A stretch of 64,000 nucleotides of DNA from Isochrysis galbana (lineage: Eukaryota; Haptophyta; Isochrysidales; Isochrysidaceae): contig CM030932.1 of NCBI GenBank assembly GCA_018136815.1, forward strand, positions 5,680,407 to 5,744,406, written 5' to 3'. Shown here in pieces: positions 34,214 through 43,984 of the stretch. The notes under the pieces are model-generated. The model saw nothing but the letters and a program-made list of their open reading frames with translations. It made no database searches and was not told the origin of the DNA. A program made the translations under genes and the position numbers. The number at the start of each line of letters is the position of its first letter. Within the stretch, counting starts at the first letter, position 1.

Positions 34214-34902
34214 TTAAACAGATGTGTGGTATACCACCGGAACTTGAGGGACTGGAAGTACAGTGCTCGCGATGGCAGAGTATGACAAGCCACGCTCGGC
34301 GAACGCTTGTTCTGCCAAGGGACGTTGTTCGGCAAGCTGATTTGCTTGGGCACGCCAATATCGCTTCCGTCGGTTTGTGAACCCTGTGAAGACCCGGCAA
34401 GAAGTATCATCAGAAGTGTTCTAGCAGGCACCCACGGCTTATGTAGCATGTGCCAGTGGTGTGAGGCAAGGCGCTCACAATGCTCCACTTGGCGGACTTC
34501 AAGACCAGAAGCACGGGCTAAAGCAAACTTTTCATCGTTGTTGGGATATGGATCGAGCTCATGCTGTGCAAACCATGCCATCAATACATTTTTCTGCTCA
34601 TTTTTGTGATTTTGTCGGCGGCCTCGCTTCGTAGAGGCTTCATTTTGATTTTGAACCCGAATGATATCATCTCTTGTGTTCGTTTTGGGTGGAGTCGCCG
34701 ACATTCCTGTGGAGATTTGGTGTCCTTGATGTGGAAGGGTATGGCTTCGCTGCATTTCAGCAACGGCATCCAGCAAAATCTTCTCGATGTTTTTGAGCTT
34801 GTTGTGATCTACCTCTTCAATACCGCGAAGTTTACGTGAACTGCGCGGCAGGATGAATAAGTCTGAGAAATACTTCTTTGGCTTAGGCAATGCCATGGGC
34901 AA
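34214..34902 (-). CDS. TALE-class homeobox transcription factor
   Basis: Two exons, 34479-34902 and 34214-34383 (intron GTGAGC...TTCACAG, 95 bp), 197 residues. The homeodomain spans about 94-153: LMAWFAQHELDPYPNNDEKF contains the three-residue TALE extension (PYP) between helices 1 and 2, then GLEVRQVE and, across the intron, HWFTNRRKRYW with the W, F, N and R of the recognition helix. The intron interrupts the recognition helix, and without splicing the frame would lose it. The N-terminus is basic and helical, and no KNOX or BELL domain is recognised upstream. TALE factors in algae often act as partners in developmental or sexual-cycle switches; nothing here shows which. A further exon upstream (34958-35350) cannot be ruled out. 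Confidence 0.8.
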
Positions 34903-34957
34903 GGGAGCATAAAGGAAAGTGATTTACGGTGGTGAATGGTAGTGCTATGCTGGCAGC

Positions 34958-35350
34958 TCACTCGTCTCTCATCGCGGATGCCTGTCGGGCCCAGTCTCGA
35001 GCACGGGCCTCGAGGTCGACCAGCAGTCGTTCGTTTTGGCGTGCAGTCTGCTCTTGGAGTGAGCTGCTGTGCATAACCGGAGGAGAAGATGACGCCAAGT
35101 CTGCCAAGGCAATCATCGACCAGTTTTCGTCGTGATTGAGAGCAGATTGCCGCTTGGCGTCGTAGAGCTGTTGCACCGGGGGCACATTTGAGGTGCTGGT
35201 GCTCGTTGACATGGCGGAGTGCGTTCTACAACACCGTCGAGATGATGTGAGTTCAGACTGGTCAGAAAGCCAGCGCTGGACATCTTCTATTGGCAGGCAA
35301 TACTTCGCAAAAATCTGCGGGCAGCCGGGAAAGCAGGTAGGTGAGTGCAA
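34958..35350 (-). CDS. Unassigned frame upstream of the TALE gene
   Basis: 130-residue minus-strand frame. The stretch IFAKYCLPIEDVQRWLSDQ preceded by a possible acceptor (TGCCCGCAG) and the helical, charged tail (QEQTARQNERLLVDLEARAR) look protein-like, but I recognise no family. It ends 55 bp before the TALE start codon. It might be a neighbouring small gene or a mis-joined upstream exon. The frame at 35389-35583 on the same strand may belong with it. Confidence 0.3.
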   Translation of the reverse strand: MHSPTCFPGCPQIFAKYCLPIEDVQRWLSDQSELTSSRRCCRTHSAMSTSTSTSNVPPVQQLYDAKRQSALNHDENWSMIALADLASSSPPVMHSSSLQEQTARQNERLLVDLEARARDWARQASAMRDE

Positions 35351-35619
35351 GCGTCTGAGACAATCTTACGATTTTGTGCCGTGTGAATTCATACTTGTCC
35401 AGTGGTGGGAGCCATCACTTGTCCACATGACATCGGCATCTGCGACGTGAACGAGTCTGTCAAGCTGAAGCTTTTGCAGTCGTTGAGCAGATGCCTGCGG
35501 CCTCCTGTGGAGAGGAGGCTATGACTGTCAAGGCTGTTGATCATGACCACATTGGCCTCTCCTGCCTGGTTCTCGAACATCACGTCGCACGCTGCTGGCT
35601 CAGATGATACTTGATTGAG

Positions 35620-36019
35620 CTCCTGCTTGGACTGGTGGACGGCCGAGACCTTCTGTGGCCAGGTTTCGCGTCGGAACGGGCCACACGAAGACTTCCTACT
35701 TATAGCTCTCTTCTCTCCTGCTCCACTCTATCCTCTCAACTTGACCGACTCGCGCGCGCCCTCGTCCTGCGGCCCGCGTCTTCCCTTCTGACTCGCCCTC
35801 AAACATCTTCTCGACGATTCATGAAAGATGATTGCCAGGGACGCCGCTGCGGTCTTCTTCCCGCTCGCACTCTCAAACTTCTCCCCTCGTACTTCCTAAA
35901 AAAAAATCTTGAAGGTGACCGCTACGCTACTACCTGCACTCCCATCTACTGGGATCCCCGCTTCACATCGCCCTCGCCCCACCCCCACTCTCCTTCCCGC
36001 TCCCCCCCCCTCGTTCCTT
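35620..36019. other. Intergenic, C/T-rich; no gene seen
   Basis: Pyrimidine-rich stretch with no supported frame, ending at the transposon 3' end at 36020. Confidence 0.4.
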
Positions 36020-36316
36020 AAGTCGCGTTCCGTCAAAAAAGGGCCAGGTGATTGTTTTTTTTTACCCAGAGGTGCATGTTTTCTTTTTCAACCATTCTCC
36101 AGAGTATTATTATTACAAAGATGAGTACAAAGCTAATCACGACATACAAGGACGCGGCGCGTGCGCATAGCAACTCCCCCCCCCTCCCCAAAACACACGG
36201 TAGCCCCAAAGCTAATACACAGGCTGAGTTTTCATCTTTTTCGTCTTTTTTTCTCACACCCCTCCTCCTCGATCCTATTGTCGATGTCGTTCTTCTTCTG
36301 GCAGGCGACGACTAAG
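36020..36316 (-). mobile_element. 3' end of an AGGTGTCG-family transposon with captured gene tail
   Basis: Begins AAGTCGCGTTCCGTCA (element 3' terminus, minus orientation), then AAAGGGCCAGGTGATT, oligo-T and GAGTATTATTATTACA, and the reversed gene tail ending near CTTCTGGCAGGCGACGA. The same block is at 41980-42208 (+) and 62647-62940 (-). On the minus strand the innermost part encodes the end of the protein seen intact at 62843-63382. The 5' terminus of this copy is not identified. Confidence 0.8.
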
Positions 36317-36469
36317 TTGTTCCACAGGTACCTCCACAGGTACCTGCATACCTGTGCAGGGTCCCCCGGGTACCTGTGGTGGGAGCAGTACCTACAGTGG
36401 ACAGTGGAGGGGGGGATCCAGTCTGCTAAATATAGAACTAACCTTAAACCTTTTTCTCATATGTAGATA

Positions 36470-37216
36470 AGATGGCTCGCAAAACGCGGAACGGGCGCGC
36501 TCGCGCGCTCCTGCCTCCCCTGCCGCTGCCTCCCCAGAGGCTAGAGCCTCTTTGGGCTTTGGTCTCTCTCTATGCAGGGCACCCAAGGGACGAAGCGCGC
36601 ATCGCGCAGCTTGAGCGCTTCTATGACGCCGACTCTCGGCCCAGGGCTCGGCTCCACGAACTCTCCATCCCCATCGTCTGCAAGATCCACGCGACTCGCC
36701 AGAGGCCTCGTGCCCCCAGACAGGCCCTCGACCGCACGCACAAACAAGGCCTCCCAAGGGAGGAAACCTAAACTCAAGTCCCCGCGTGAACTATGCGCCC
36801 CCGTTTTCACAATCAACGACAAAGACACACTATCGCTGGGCACAAACCTATCCGCGGTAGCGCAAGCGCTCCGCATAGCGGAGAGACTCGCATAACGGCG
36901 CACAAACCCAACCCGCGGCCCTCCTGCCTACCAGACCCTCGTCCTCGGCCACACCGTAAACCAACCGTCTACCCCACTGACACACGATACAATATAATAA
37001 TAACCGATAGCCCGATGGCGCAGGAGGAAGAGGAGGACAACCTATCGGGGATCGGAACACGCCGTCTGCTGCAGGAAACCCCTCACACCCAGCCCCTAGG
37101 TAGCGCACGAGGGACGGGCCGCAAGGCAGGTGGAGGGGGGGGAGAGGAGCGGACGTGGCTGCACAGTAAGGGTGCGAGGTCGCGCGCGCGGCGAGAATAT
37201 TAAGAAGTTTTTTTTT
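36470..37216 (+). mobile_element. 5'-truncated LINE copy inserted in Copia sequence
   Basis: Plus-oriented. The frame at 36755-36895 matches the last about 50 residues of the 27563-29761 reverse transcriptase. The 3' untranslated region (CGGCCCGTCC.. reversed order, CTGCACAGTAAGG...) ends GGCGAGAATATTAAGAAG plus oligo-T at 37216, exactly where Copia coding sequence resumes. The exact 5' edge is uncertain. Confidence 0.75.
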
Positions 37217-37685
37217 GGCAAGATCCACGCGATCCCGCACGTGTGCGTCGTCGAACAGTTCCCCGCTGAACGTCGTGGTTTCTTCGTATATATACCCTCG
37301 CTTCGTAGAATAACCAGTGCCGTTGACGTATGCTTTCAGGAATCTTCTTTCACGTCCTTCGCTGAGGTCTCCCGCCGTTCTTCGCCCGCAATGCCCCCCC
37401 CCCTCGTCCGTCGCGCCACCGATGGTGCCTCCCTCCCCACCCCATCACGCCGACTCTCCGCACTCGAACGAGCCCCGCCGCCGCTCCTGCCATCCTCGGC
37501 CGTCACCCCCGCCGGCACCGACCCTCTCGCTGCTGCCACCTCGTCATCTGCGACCGCTTCGGTCGTGGGGGAGTCATCCATGTCTGTGTCTCCAGAAATT
37601 GCACAGGCACTCATGGCAGCAACTCCTACTGGACCCATCCCAGAGCCCCGGTCGTTCAAGGAGGCCGTCAGCGACCCAGTTTATG
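37217..37685 (+). pseudogene. Copia polyprotein fragment 1 (integrase tail and linker)
   Basis: The frame starting GKIHAIPHVCVVEQF and FFVYIPSLRRI resembles the Copia integrase C-terminal region. A Pro/Ser-rich linker leads to IPEPRSFKEAVSDP, the conserved entry to the Copia reverse transcriptase. The sequence stops at 37685, where a DIRS/Ngaro element is inserted, and continues at 41334 in the same reading phase. Upstream Copia (gag, protease, integrase core, 5' LTR) is not found; a LINE abuts the left side. Confidence 0.8.
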
Positions 37686-37739
37686 TTCGGTTTCACAGTA
37701 ACCATCGTTCACAGCCGCTCAACTGTCCACGCGCCCGGC

Positions 37740-39265
37740 TTTCGCTCTCTCGCTGCCGGACGGCGCTGTCGGCGCCCTCCCCCAGCGACAGAGTCCTCTC
37801 CTCTCAGGAGAGCAGCCACGCACGGCTCCACCGCCGGCGCGCCACCCGCGTCGGCTCCGCTACAGGCTGCGTCATGCCTGCCCGTCGTCCTGCGCGCTCC
37901 CAAGCTCGCGGTACGACTCCTGCCTCCAACTCAGCAAGGTCTGCCACCCCTCCAGAGGAGAACTCCGAGGGAGGGGATGAGTGTGACTCCGGACGGATGG
38001 AGGAGGACTCTTCTCCCGACTCTCCTCGCGGTGGCTTGGGAGTCCTCGGCTCCGACGGACAGGAAACTTCTGAGTCGTCTGGCGCAGGTTCTGCAGGGGA
38101 GGGGCTCCAGGCGCCCTCTGCCACCTCTGCTGGCAAGGACCAGCTTTCTGGACTGGATCCTGAAGCGCTGCTCGATGCCCTCATGGACAGGTTGGAGGCT
38201 AGGAAGGTGGCAGCAGAGAAGGGCATGCCAAGCCGTCGGGCAGGCCGACGCCCTCCTCCTCGTTCCCCCCCACCCTCATCTCCGGGCGCTTCGGTCCTCT
38301 CTGCAAGGTCTGAAGGGCCCAGGGAAGCAGGCCGCTCGAAGCACCGCACTTCACGGTCTACTACACGCCGACCATCAGGGAGGTACCCTTCCCCTGGGTC
38401 TCATCACTCCTCTCCCTCCAGCCACTCGTCGCCTGAGGGGTCTAGCGACGAAGATGGACCCCGTTGGCAGCCGCCGAGGCCGACAGCTGCTGCTTTCTTC
38501 GTCGGAGGCGAGCTGTCCTGCCCCTACGACAACGTCGACAATCCTTACCCTCGGGCGCATGCTCTGCGCTTTAGGGCCACGCATTACGACCCCGAAGAAG
38601 CGGGAGACACGGTTCACGCCCGCATCTTCAAAAACCTGGGCGCCGCTAACAAGCGCGAAATGTGCACGCTCCTCCCCCTCCTCTCCTACGGCCACGACCT
38701 ACTTGCCTGCCTCCAGGAGCTACGTGGTTTGGCAAAGCGGGGCGTGCGCTCAGGCCGGCTCGACCGCGCCGATCGAGAGAGGCTGCTCGACCTCGCCGAC
38801 GCCTCTCGGGGCCAGCTCGCAACGATGCAAGAATTCGGCCGCCAGCGACTCGACGAGCTCGAGGCTGTCTCCCGGGGGGGCCTCGAGTCAGAGAAGTTCG
38901 CTCCGCTATACGAGACAGCCCGGGCGAATGTGGGCGCCCGCTCTGCGCTGGGACAATTCCTCTTCGACTCAGCGTCAGATAGGAGGCACTCGGCGCTCAC
39001 CGCCGCCGCGGCGTCCCTGTACGTCGCCCCGCTCAAACGGAAGCACGCCACCCAGCCCAAGCCCAAGCCCCAGCCGGAGCCCAAGGCCGACAAGGCGGCG
39101 AAAGTCCCCAACCAGCGCAGAGATGGAGGAGACAAACAGCATCAGCAGGCGGCCCCACCGACATCCGAGGCCTCACGGCGGGCGCCCAGAGGAGGACGCG
39201 CTCCACCCCAGCAGCCGGCCGGCGGCAGCGCGGACAAAGGGGCGGGCCGCCCTACCAGCCAGTAG
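37740..39265 (+). CDS. DIRS/Ngaro gag-like ORF
   Basis: Open frame fused in phase to the upstream Copia fragment. The DIRS-encoded part has about 500 residues. It is Ser/Pro/Arg-rich at first; from about 38500 a more ordered helical segment (LRFRATHYDPEEAGDTVHA to DRRHSALTAAAASLYVAP) resembles the capsid-like ORF1 of DIRS elements, then a Lys/Gln/Pro-rich basic tail. No zinc knuckle is seen. The frame ends at 39265 and the reverse transcriptase begins in another frame. Confidence 0.55.
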
Positions 39266-39351
39266 GAGGCGCGCAGCGCCGCCACGGGGAGCGGGGCGGC
39301 GTGTGCGCCCCCTCCCTCCAGGGCTGCTCCCGGCCAGGCGGCCACACTTGA

Positions 39352-40065
39352 TGTCGCAGCCGCCGGGACTCGCCCCCGCGCCGCCCACCCACTCGGACCG
39401 AGTCCGAGCGCGCATAGCGGCGTGGAGGCGCATCGGGACGCCGCGCAAGGTGCTCGACTGGATCGCACACGGCGTCCCGGTCCCGTGGGCGGGGGCCCCT
39501 CCCCCGCCCTTCCATCACGGCGTGTCGGCCTTCGCCCCGGAGGACGCCGCATGGCTGAGCGAGGAGCGAGACCGTTGCCTCCGGACAGGAGCTTGGGTCC
39601 GCGCCACAGACTACACTCACATTTCCAGGGCGTTCGTCGTCACACACAACGGCAAGAGGCGTCTGGTCATAGACCTCCGCCACGTCAACACCTTCTGCGT
39701 CAAAAGGTCCTGCTCGTTCGAGTCGCTCGGCAGACTTCGCCGCCTCGCCAAGCGGCACGACTTCATGTTCAGCATCGACCTCACGGACGCCTATCACCAC
39801 CTCGCAATCAGGCGCTCCGACGTCAAATACTTTACGTTCGCGATCACCACGCGCGCCGGGGTCGAGTACTTCTCGACCGCGGCTCTGAACTTCGGCTGGA
39901 CCCTCTCCCCCTGGGTGTTCACCACCTTTATGAAACCCGTCGTCGCGCATCTGCGCCATCCGCAACAACACGTCCGCGCTCACCTCCGCGCGAGCGCTTC
40001 CTCGCCGGTAGCGGCGGGCACGCGAACTCTTCCCTGGCTGGACGATTTCGCGTTCTTCGTCAGGC
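39352..40065 (+). pseudogene. DIRS/Ngaro reverse transcriptase, C-terminally deleted
   Basis: About 235 residues. RLVIDLRHVN, then FSIDLTDAYHHLAI (first catalytic Asp), NFGWTLSPWVFTTFM and LPWLDDFAFFV (catalytic DD) are in the order of DIRS-type reverse transcriptases. About 5 residues beyond the DD box the homology stops and, in another frame, the recombinase begins. The thumb, connection and RNase H are deleted and the coding frame is broken there. Confidence 0.82.
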
Positions 40066-41058
40066 GTGGCGTTGGCAGCGCAGGCACGCGAGTCGGTCAC
40101 ATCGTCGGCGTACACCAGACACTGGCAATCGTTCGCCATGTGGTGCGCAGCGAACGCCCTCGCGCCGCTGCCCGCCTCCACTGCGATGGTGGCCGCATAC
40201 CTAGGCCGCATCGCAGAGAAGGGCACCGTTGCCGCGGGCAGCCTACAACCGTACCTCTCAGCCATCAATTCGGTGCATGCCGACTTCGGCTACGACAAAC
40301 CAGCGAAGGGCCACCTGATCACCTTGGTCCGCCGAGGCATGGCCCGTTCGCAAGCGGCGGAGCGCACTACGGACTCGCGCATCCCACTACCAGCGTCAGC
40401 CGTCCTCAGTATCCTCGCCGACGCCCTAGCAACCCCAGTACTCTCCGACCCGACGCGCGAGGCAGCGCGCCTCCGACGCGCCTTCTCAGTTACACTCGCC
40501 TTTCTCTTCATGGGGAGGCAAGATTCCACCACCCTACTACGATCGTCGGACTTTGGAATTGACTCCGCATACTTGTGGTTACGACTCACAGAAAAGCAGC
40601 GTAAACACGTGTCCACACGACGAATCGTGAGAATACCAATCGCCCCTCCGCCCTCCAATAACGTCCCGTCAGCGATTCCGCAGATTGTCCGCCTGGCCAA
40701 CATGTACATGTCCGCCAAAACCGCACTTGGCGAGCCGACTCAGTACCTCTTTCAGCTCCCACATGAACGGCCTCCTACCACGGCAGCCATGTCCACTTGG
40801 GTGGCCCAAGCTTTGCGGCATTGCGGCATCTCAGCACCGGAAGGTTTCGCGTACCTCGGTCACTCTATCCGATCGGGGGCATCATCAGCGGCCGAGGCCA
40901 TCAAGGTGCCACGGATTCGAGGCGACTGGCTGGGCGGCTGGGCGCCAGGCACCTCGACCAGGGCCAAGCATTACATAGACCCGACGGTGGGCCCTTCCAC
41001 GGAGGCCTTCGCCTTACTCGGCTGGCTACTAGATCATGAGTACCAAATTCATGACTAA
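40066..41058 (+). CDS. Tyrosine recombinase of the DIRS/Ngaro element
   Basis: 330-residue open frame. The N-terminal SAM-like binding domain includes SSAYTRHWQSFAMWCAAN. The catalytic part shows the first Arg in FLFMGRQDSTTLL, the HxxR box in YLGHSIRSGASS and the tyrosine in KHYIDPT, the R-H-R-Y set of tyrosine recombinases. It integrates circular cDNA by site-specific-type recombination, which explains the absence of a long target duplication. The frame starts exactly at the internal deletion junction, so the first codon (GTG at 40066) is not a genuine start. Confidence 0.88.
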   Translation: MALAAQARESVTSSAYTRHWQSFAMWCAANALAPLPASTAMVAAYLGRIAEKGTVAAGSLQPYLSAINSVHADFGYDKPAKGHLITLVRRGMARSQAAERTTDSRIPLPASAVLSILADALATPVLSDPTREAARLRRAFSVTLAFLFMGRQDSTTLLRSSDFGIDSAYLWLRLTEKQRKHVSTRRIVRIPIAPPPSNNVPSAIPQIVRLANMYMSAKTALGEPTQYLFQLPHERPPTTAAMSTWVAQALRHCGISAPEGFAYLGHSIRSGASSAAEAIKVPRIRGDWLGGWAPGTSTRAKHYIDPTVGPSTEAFALLGWLLDHEYQIHD

Positions 41059-41333
41059 TACTAATCCCTCTTTAATCGCAGCCGCGTACCTTGCTTCTCC
41101 GTGGTGTGAATGGCAATACATCCATTCCGGGCTAGCTAGTCAGTGTGCGTAGTGTGAATGTTCGGTTTCACAGTAACCATCGTTCACAGCCGCTCAACTG
41201 TCCACGCGCCCGGCTTTCGCTCTCCCACCCTCCCGTCCCGTTCTAGCTGTGCGTGTGCGTGTAGGGATAAGATTATCACTACAAGGCAATACATCCATTC
41301 CGGGCTAGCTAGTCAGTGTGCGTAGTGTGAATG

Positions 41334-41509
41334 CAGAGAAATGGCGTGAGGCGATGCAGGAGGATGTCACCGGGAAGTATGAGACCAACAGGGCCTGGAA
41401 ACTTGTCAAGGCAGAAGAGATCCCTGCTGGACGCAAACCAATGAAAGGTAAGTGGGTGTACAAGGTCAAGTACAACCCGGACGGCTCTGTTGAGCGCTTC
41501 AAGGCCAGA
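41334..41509 (+). pseudogene. Copia fragment 2 (start of reverse transcriptase)
   Basis: Encodes [28 protein letters not shown] and [13 protein letters not shown], the first block of the Copia reverse transcriptase. It is bordered by the DIRS element on the left and a 699-bp TIR transposon on the right. Both breaks are in phase with the flanking fragments. Confidence 0.9.
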
Positions 41510-42208
41510 AGGTGTCGTTCCGTCAATTGTGGGACATCAGTCGAATTGAGCGATCAAATGTCCACAGTTATTTAAAATTAAATAAGGGCTAGCAGTGCGT
41601 GGGGATAACTTTTTTCTCTGCCTTTCCCGAAGTGCATGTTCCCCCGCGGGGACGCCGTGCGTGCGCATGCAAACGCTTTTCCTCTAAGGCCGACATGCAG
41701 TTTAATGAATAGTATCTACTGAGCACCAATCACATTGTGCACGCCGTGCGCATTGGGCACGGCGCGGTGTCCCCCCCCCCGCGGAGACGCCATGCGTGCG
41801 CATCCCGACTTTTTCCCTCTGCGTGCCGCCTTAGGCGCATAATTACGTAAACGTGCAATATAAGAGATGTTTCGTTATGCATCACGTGTGATGACTTGCA
41901 ATCATAATGTGCACGCCGCGCATGGCGCATGGGCACGGCGCGATGTGCATCGGCCCCCCCGCGGAGACGCCGCCAGAAGAACGACATCGAGGAGGAGGTG
42001 TGCGAGAAAAAGACGAAAAGGATGAAAACTCAGTAGCTTTGGGGTTACCGTGTGTTTTGGGGAAGGGGGGAGTTGCTATGCTCACGTCCTTGATTAGCTT
42101 TGTACTCATCTTTGTGATAATAATACAATGGAGACTGGTTGAAAAAGAAAACATGCACCTCTGGGTAAAAAAATAATAACCTGGCCCTCTTTTGACGGAA
42201 CGCGACTT
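41510..42208 (+). mobile_element. AGGTGTCG-family TIR transposon, complete 699-bp copy
   Basis: Runs from AGGTGTCGTTCCGTCA to the reverse complement of AAGTCGCGTTCCGTCA, with GA on both sides (41508-41509 and 42209-42210) as a 2-bp target duplication. Because it interrupts a Copia codon series, the ends can be set by reading phase. The 5' part contains sub-repeats (GCACGCCGTGCGCAT, CGCGGAGACGCC, CATGCGTGCGCAT) also seen at 56630-57252. The 3' part (41967-42208) is the tail of a gene (frame RQKNDIEEEVCEKKTK) plus its downstream region, as at 36020 and 62647. Confidence 0.88.
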
Positions 42209-42210
42209 GA

Positions 42211-43606
42211 TGGGTTGCATGTGGCTACAACCAGGTGCAAGGGGTCGACTTCACCGAAACCTTCTGCGGGACACTGCGACATGAGAGTTCTAGGATCTTC
42301 TTAGCTCTCACCAATGAAGCAGATGATGATCTTTTGGAAATAGACACCGTGAAGGCGTTCTCGTCAGCTGATATGGATGGAAATCCGCTCTACATAGTCC
42401 AACCAACCGGATTTGAGGACCCGAATTATGCTGCATGCTTGTTACTTGCGCCGCTTCAGGGCACGAAACAAGCTGGCTACCAATACATGATCACCAATAC
42501 GGCTACTCTCACCAAAATTGGCTTCCAACAATCTGTTGTTGAACCTAATTTCTTCCAGCGTCAGAACGAAGATGGCTCCACTATCTACTTAGCCTTGTAT
42601 GTTGACAACATGCTGGTCAGATTTCCCAAGGGGCGCCGAGTAGTTGACGAATTTATCTGTCAATACTCCAAAAGGTTTAATGTAAGCATCATTGGTGAGC
42701 CTTCTCGATTCCTTGGCTTTGAAATCACTCGTCATCGGTCGGTCCGTGAGATAACTCTATGCCAAACCAAATACATTGAAGAGGTAGCTACCAATTTCCT
42801 AAGCTGACGCACAAGCAAATCATTCACCACTCCCATATGTCAGTCGCGAATTGTGAAGAATTTCACAAGCTATCGGTAGCTAACTCAGACGTCGACAGGT
42901 CTCGTATGCGATCTAAGTCCTACCTGCAACAACTTATGGGTTCGCTGTTATGGGTAACCATCACTCGCCCAGACTCTCGTTTCATGTCTCTTTCCTTTGC
43001 CAGTTTATGCAGGACCCGTCTCCCCAAAATTATGACGCCGCCCTCAGTGTTGTCAGCTATCTTCATCATACCAAAAACCTTGGACTCACCTACGAAGGAT
43101 CAAAAGGGACTCTGGAAGTATATGCTGACTCATCTTGGGGCTCTTTAGCCAAACCCTTTGCCGGCTACACCATCAAGTATGGGGGAGCATCGATTTCATA
43201 CCAATCCAAGAAACTCAAGCTAGTCGCCCAATCATCTGCTGAAGCTGAAACCGCTGTATATGCGCTAGCCGCTCGGAACCTTCAATTTACTCTCCATCTG
43301 TTTGAATTTCTTGACAACCCCCAGCAACTTCCAATCCGCATCTTCACCGACAACTCAGCGACTCGTGACTCGATCAAGAACCCCGGAGTAACGGCTCGTA
43401 CTCGCCACTATGTTCGCTGGCTGCTATATGCTCGAGAACAATTTCTCCATCACATCTCTGTCCCACACTGGATATCTACTTCGATGATGACCGCCGACAT
43501 TTTTACTAAATGCCTTGACAAGAACACCTTCCTCCGTCACCGTTCTTCCCTTCTCAATGAAAAAGTTTGAGTTTGTGCAGCGATATCGAATATCGCTGTG
43601 GGGGAG
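42211..43606 (+). pseudogene. Copia fragment 3 (reverse transcriptase to RNase H), frameshifted
   Basis: Continues the reverse transcriptase: VQGVDFTETF, DTVKAFSSADM, PLQGTKQAGYQY and the catalytic-site region YLALYVDNMLV, where the usual DD box is DN. RNase H follows: LEVYADSSWG, AQSSAEAETAVYA, RIFTDNSAT and ADIFTKCLD. Frameshifts near 42805 and about 42960 break the frame. GTGGGGGAG at 43598-43606 is a polypurine tract. The element is dead by frameshift, by D-to-N at the active site, and by two insertions. Confidence 0.88.
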
Positions 43607-43980
43607 TGTCTAGCCTGAGTTGTTTTGTAGGAGTGGTTCTACTCCTCCGGAGTACGGTGTGGCAACGTGGTATCGTCACCGACTCGTTTCGCTAGCTAGC
43701 CTCCAATGGTTACTCTGATCTAAACCGCTCTTCTCACAGTCACTGGGCCCAATATAGGCTGGGCCAAACATGGCGAGCCTTCCTCGGCTCCCAAGCGTTT
43801 CTCTGAATGGAGCGAAGTAAAGTAGATGTCTTTCCTTGGCTTGGAGTGGTAGAGAGGCTCGCGGCTCCGTTGCGCTAGCGGGACGGTGGGGATACAGTCT
43901 GGCGAGGCAGTCGGACAGCTGCAGTACGGCCCTCCTGCAACTTCTCCGCCCATCCAGCTCTCCCGCCCATTCCATTGAAT
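43607..43980 (+). repeat. Probable Copia 3' LTR
   Basis: Starts TGTCTAGCCTGAG right after the polypurine tract, as a Copia LTR should. No 5' LTR is present in the window for comparison, so the right edge is not defined and the tail may overlap the PEX14-like gene's upstream region. Confidence 0.55.
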
Positions 43981-43984
43981 TGGC

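Larger units (their letters stand above)
37686..41333 (+). mobile_element. DIRS/Ngaro-type tyrosine-recombinase retrotransposon
   Basis: 3.65-kb insertion in Copia. It has the split direct repeats of this group: A1 (TTCGGTTTCACAGTAACC...) at 37686-37755, then coding, then B1 (GGCAATACATCCATTCCGGG) at about 41110-41159, A2 (copy of A1) at 41160-41228, and B2 (copy of B1) at 41286-41333. The coding order is gag-like, reverse transcriptase, tyrosine recombinase. ATG sits at both borders (37683-37685 and 41331-41333), either a 3-bp duplication or recombination at a matching ATG. The RNase H region and any methyltransferase are missing, so this copy is internally deleted. Confidence 0.88.

Noticed and set aside
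34958-35350. Upstream exon of the TALE gene
   Set aside because: No donor/acceptor pair keeps phase with the frame beginning at 34902; left as an unassigned frame.
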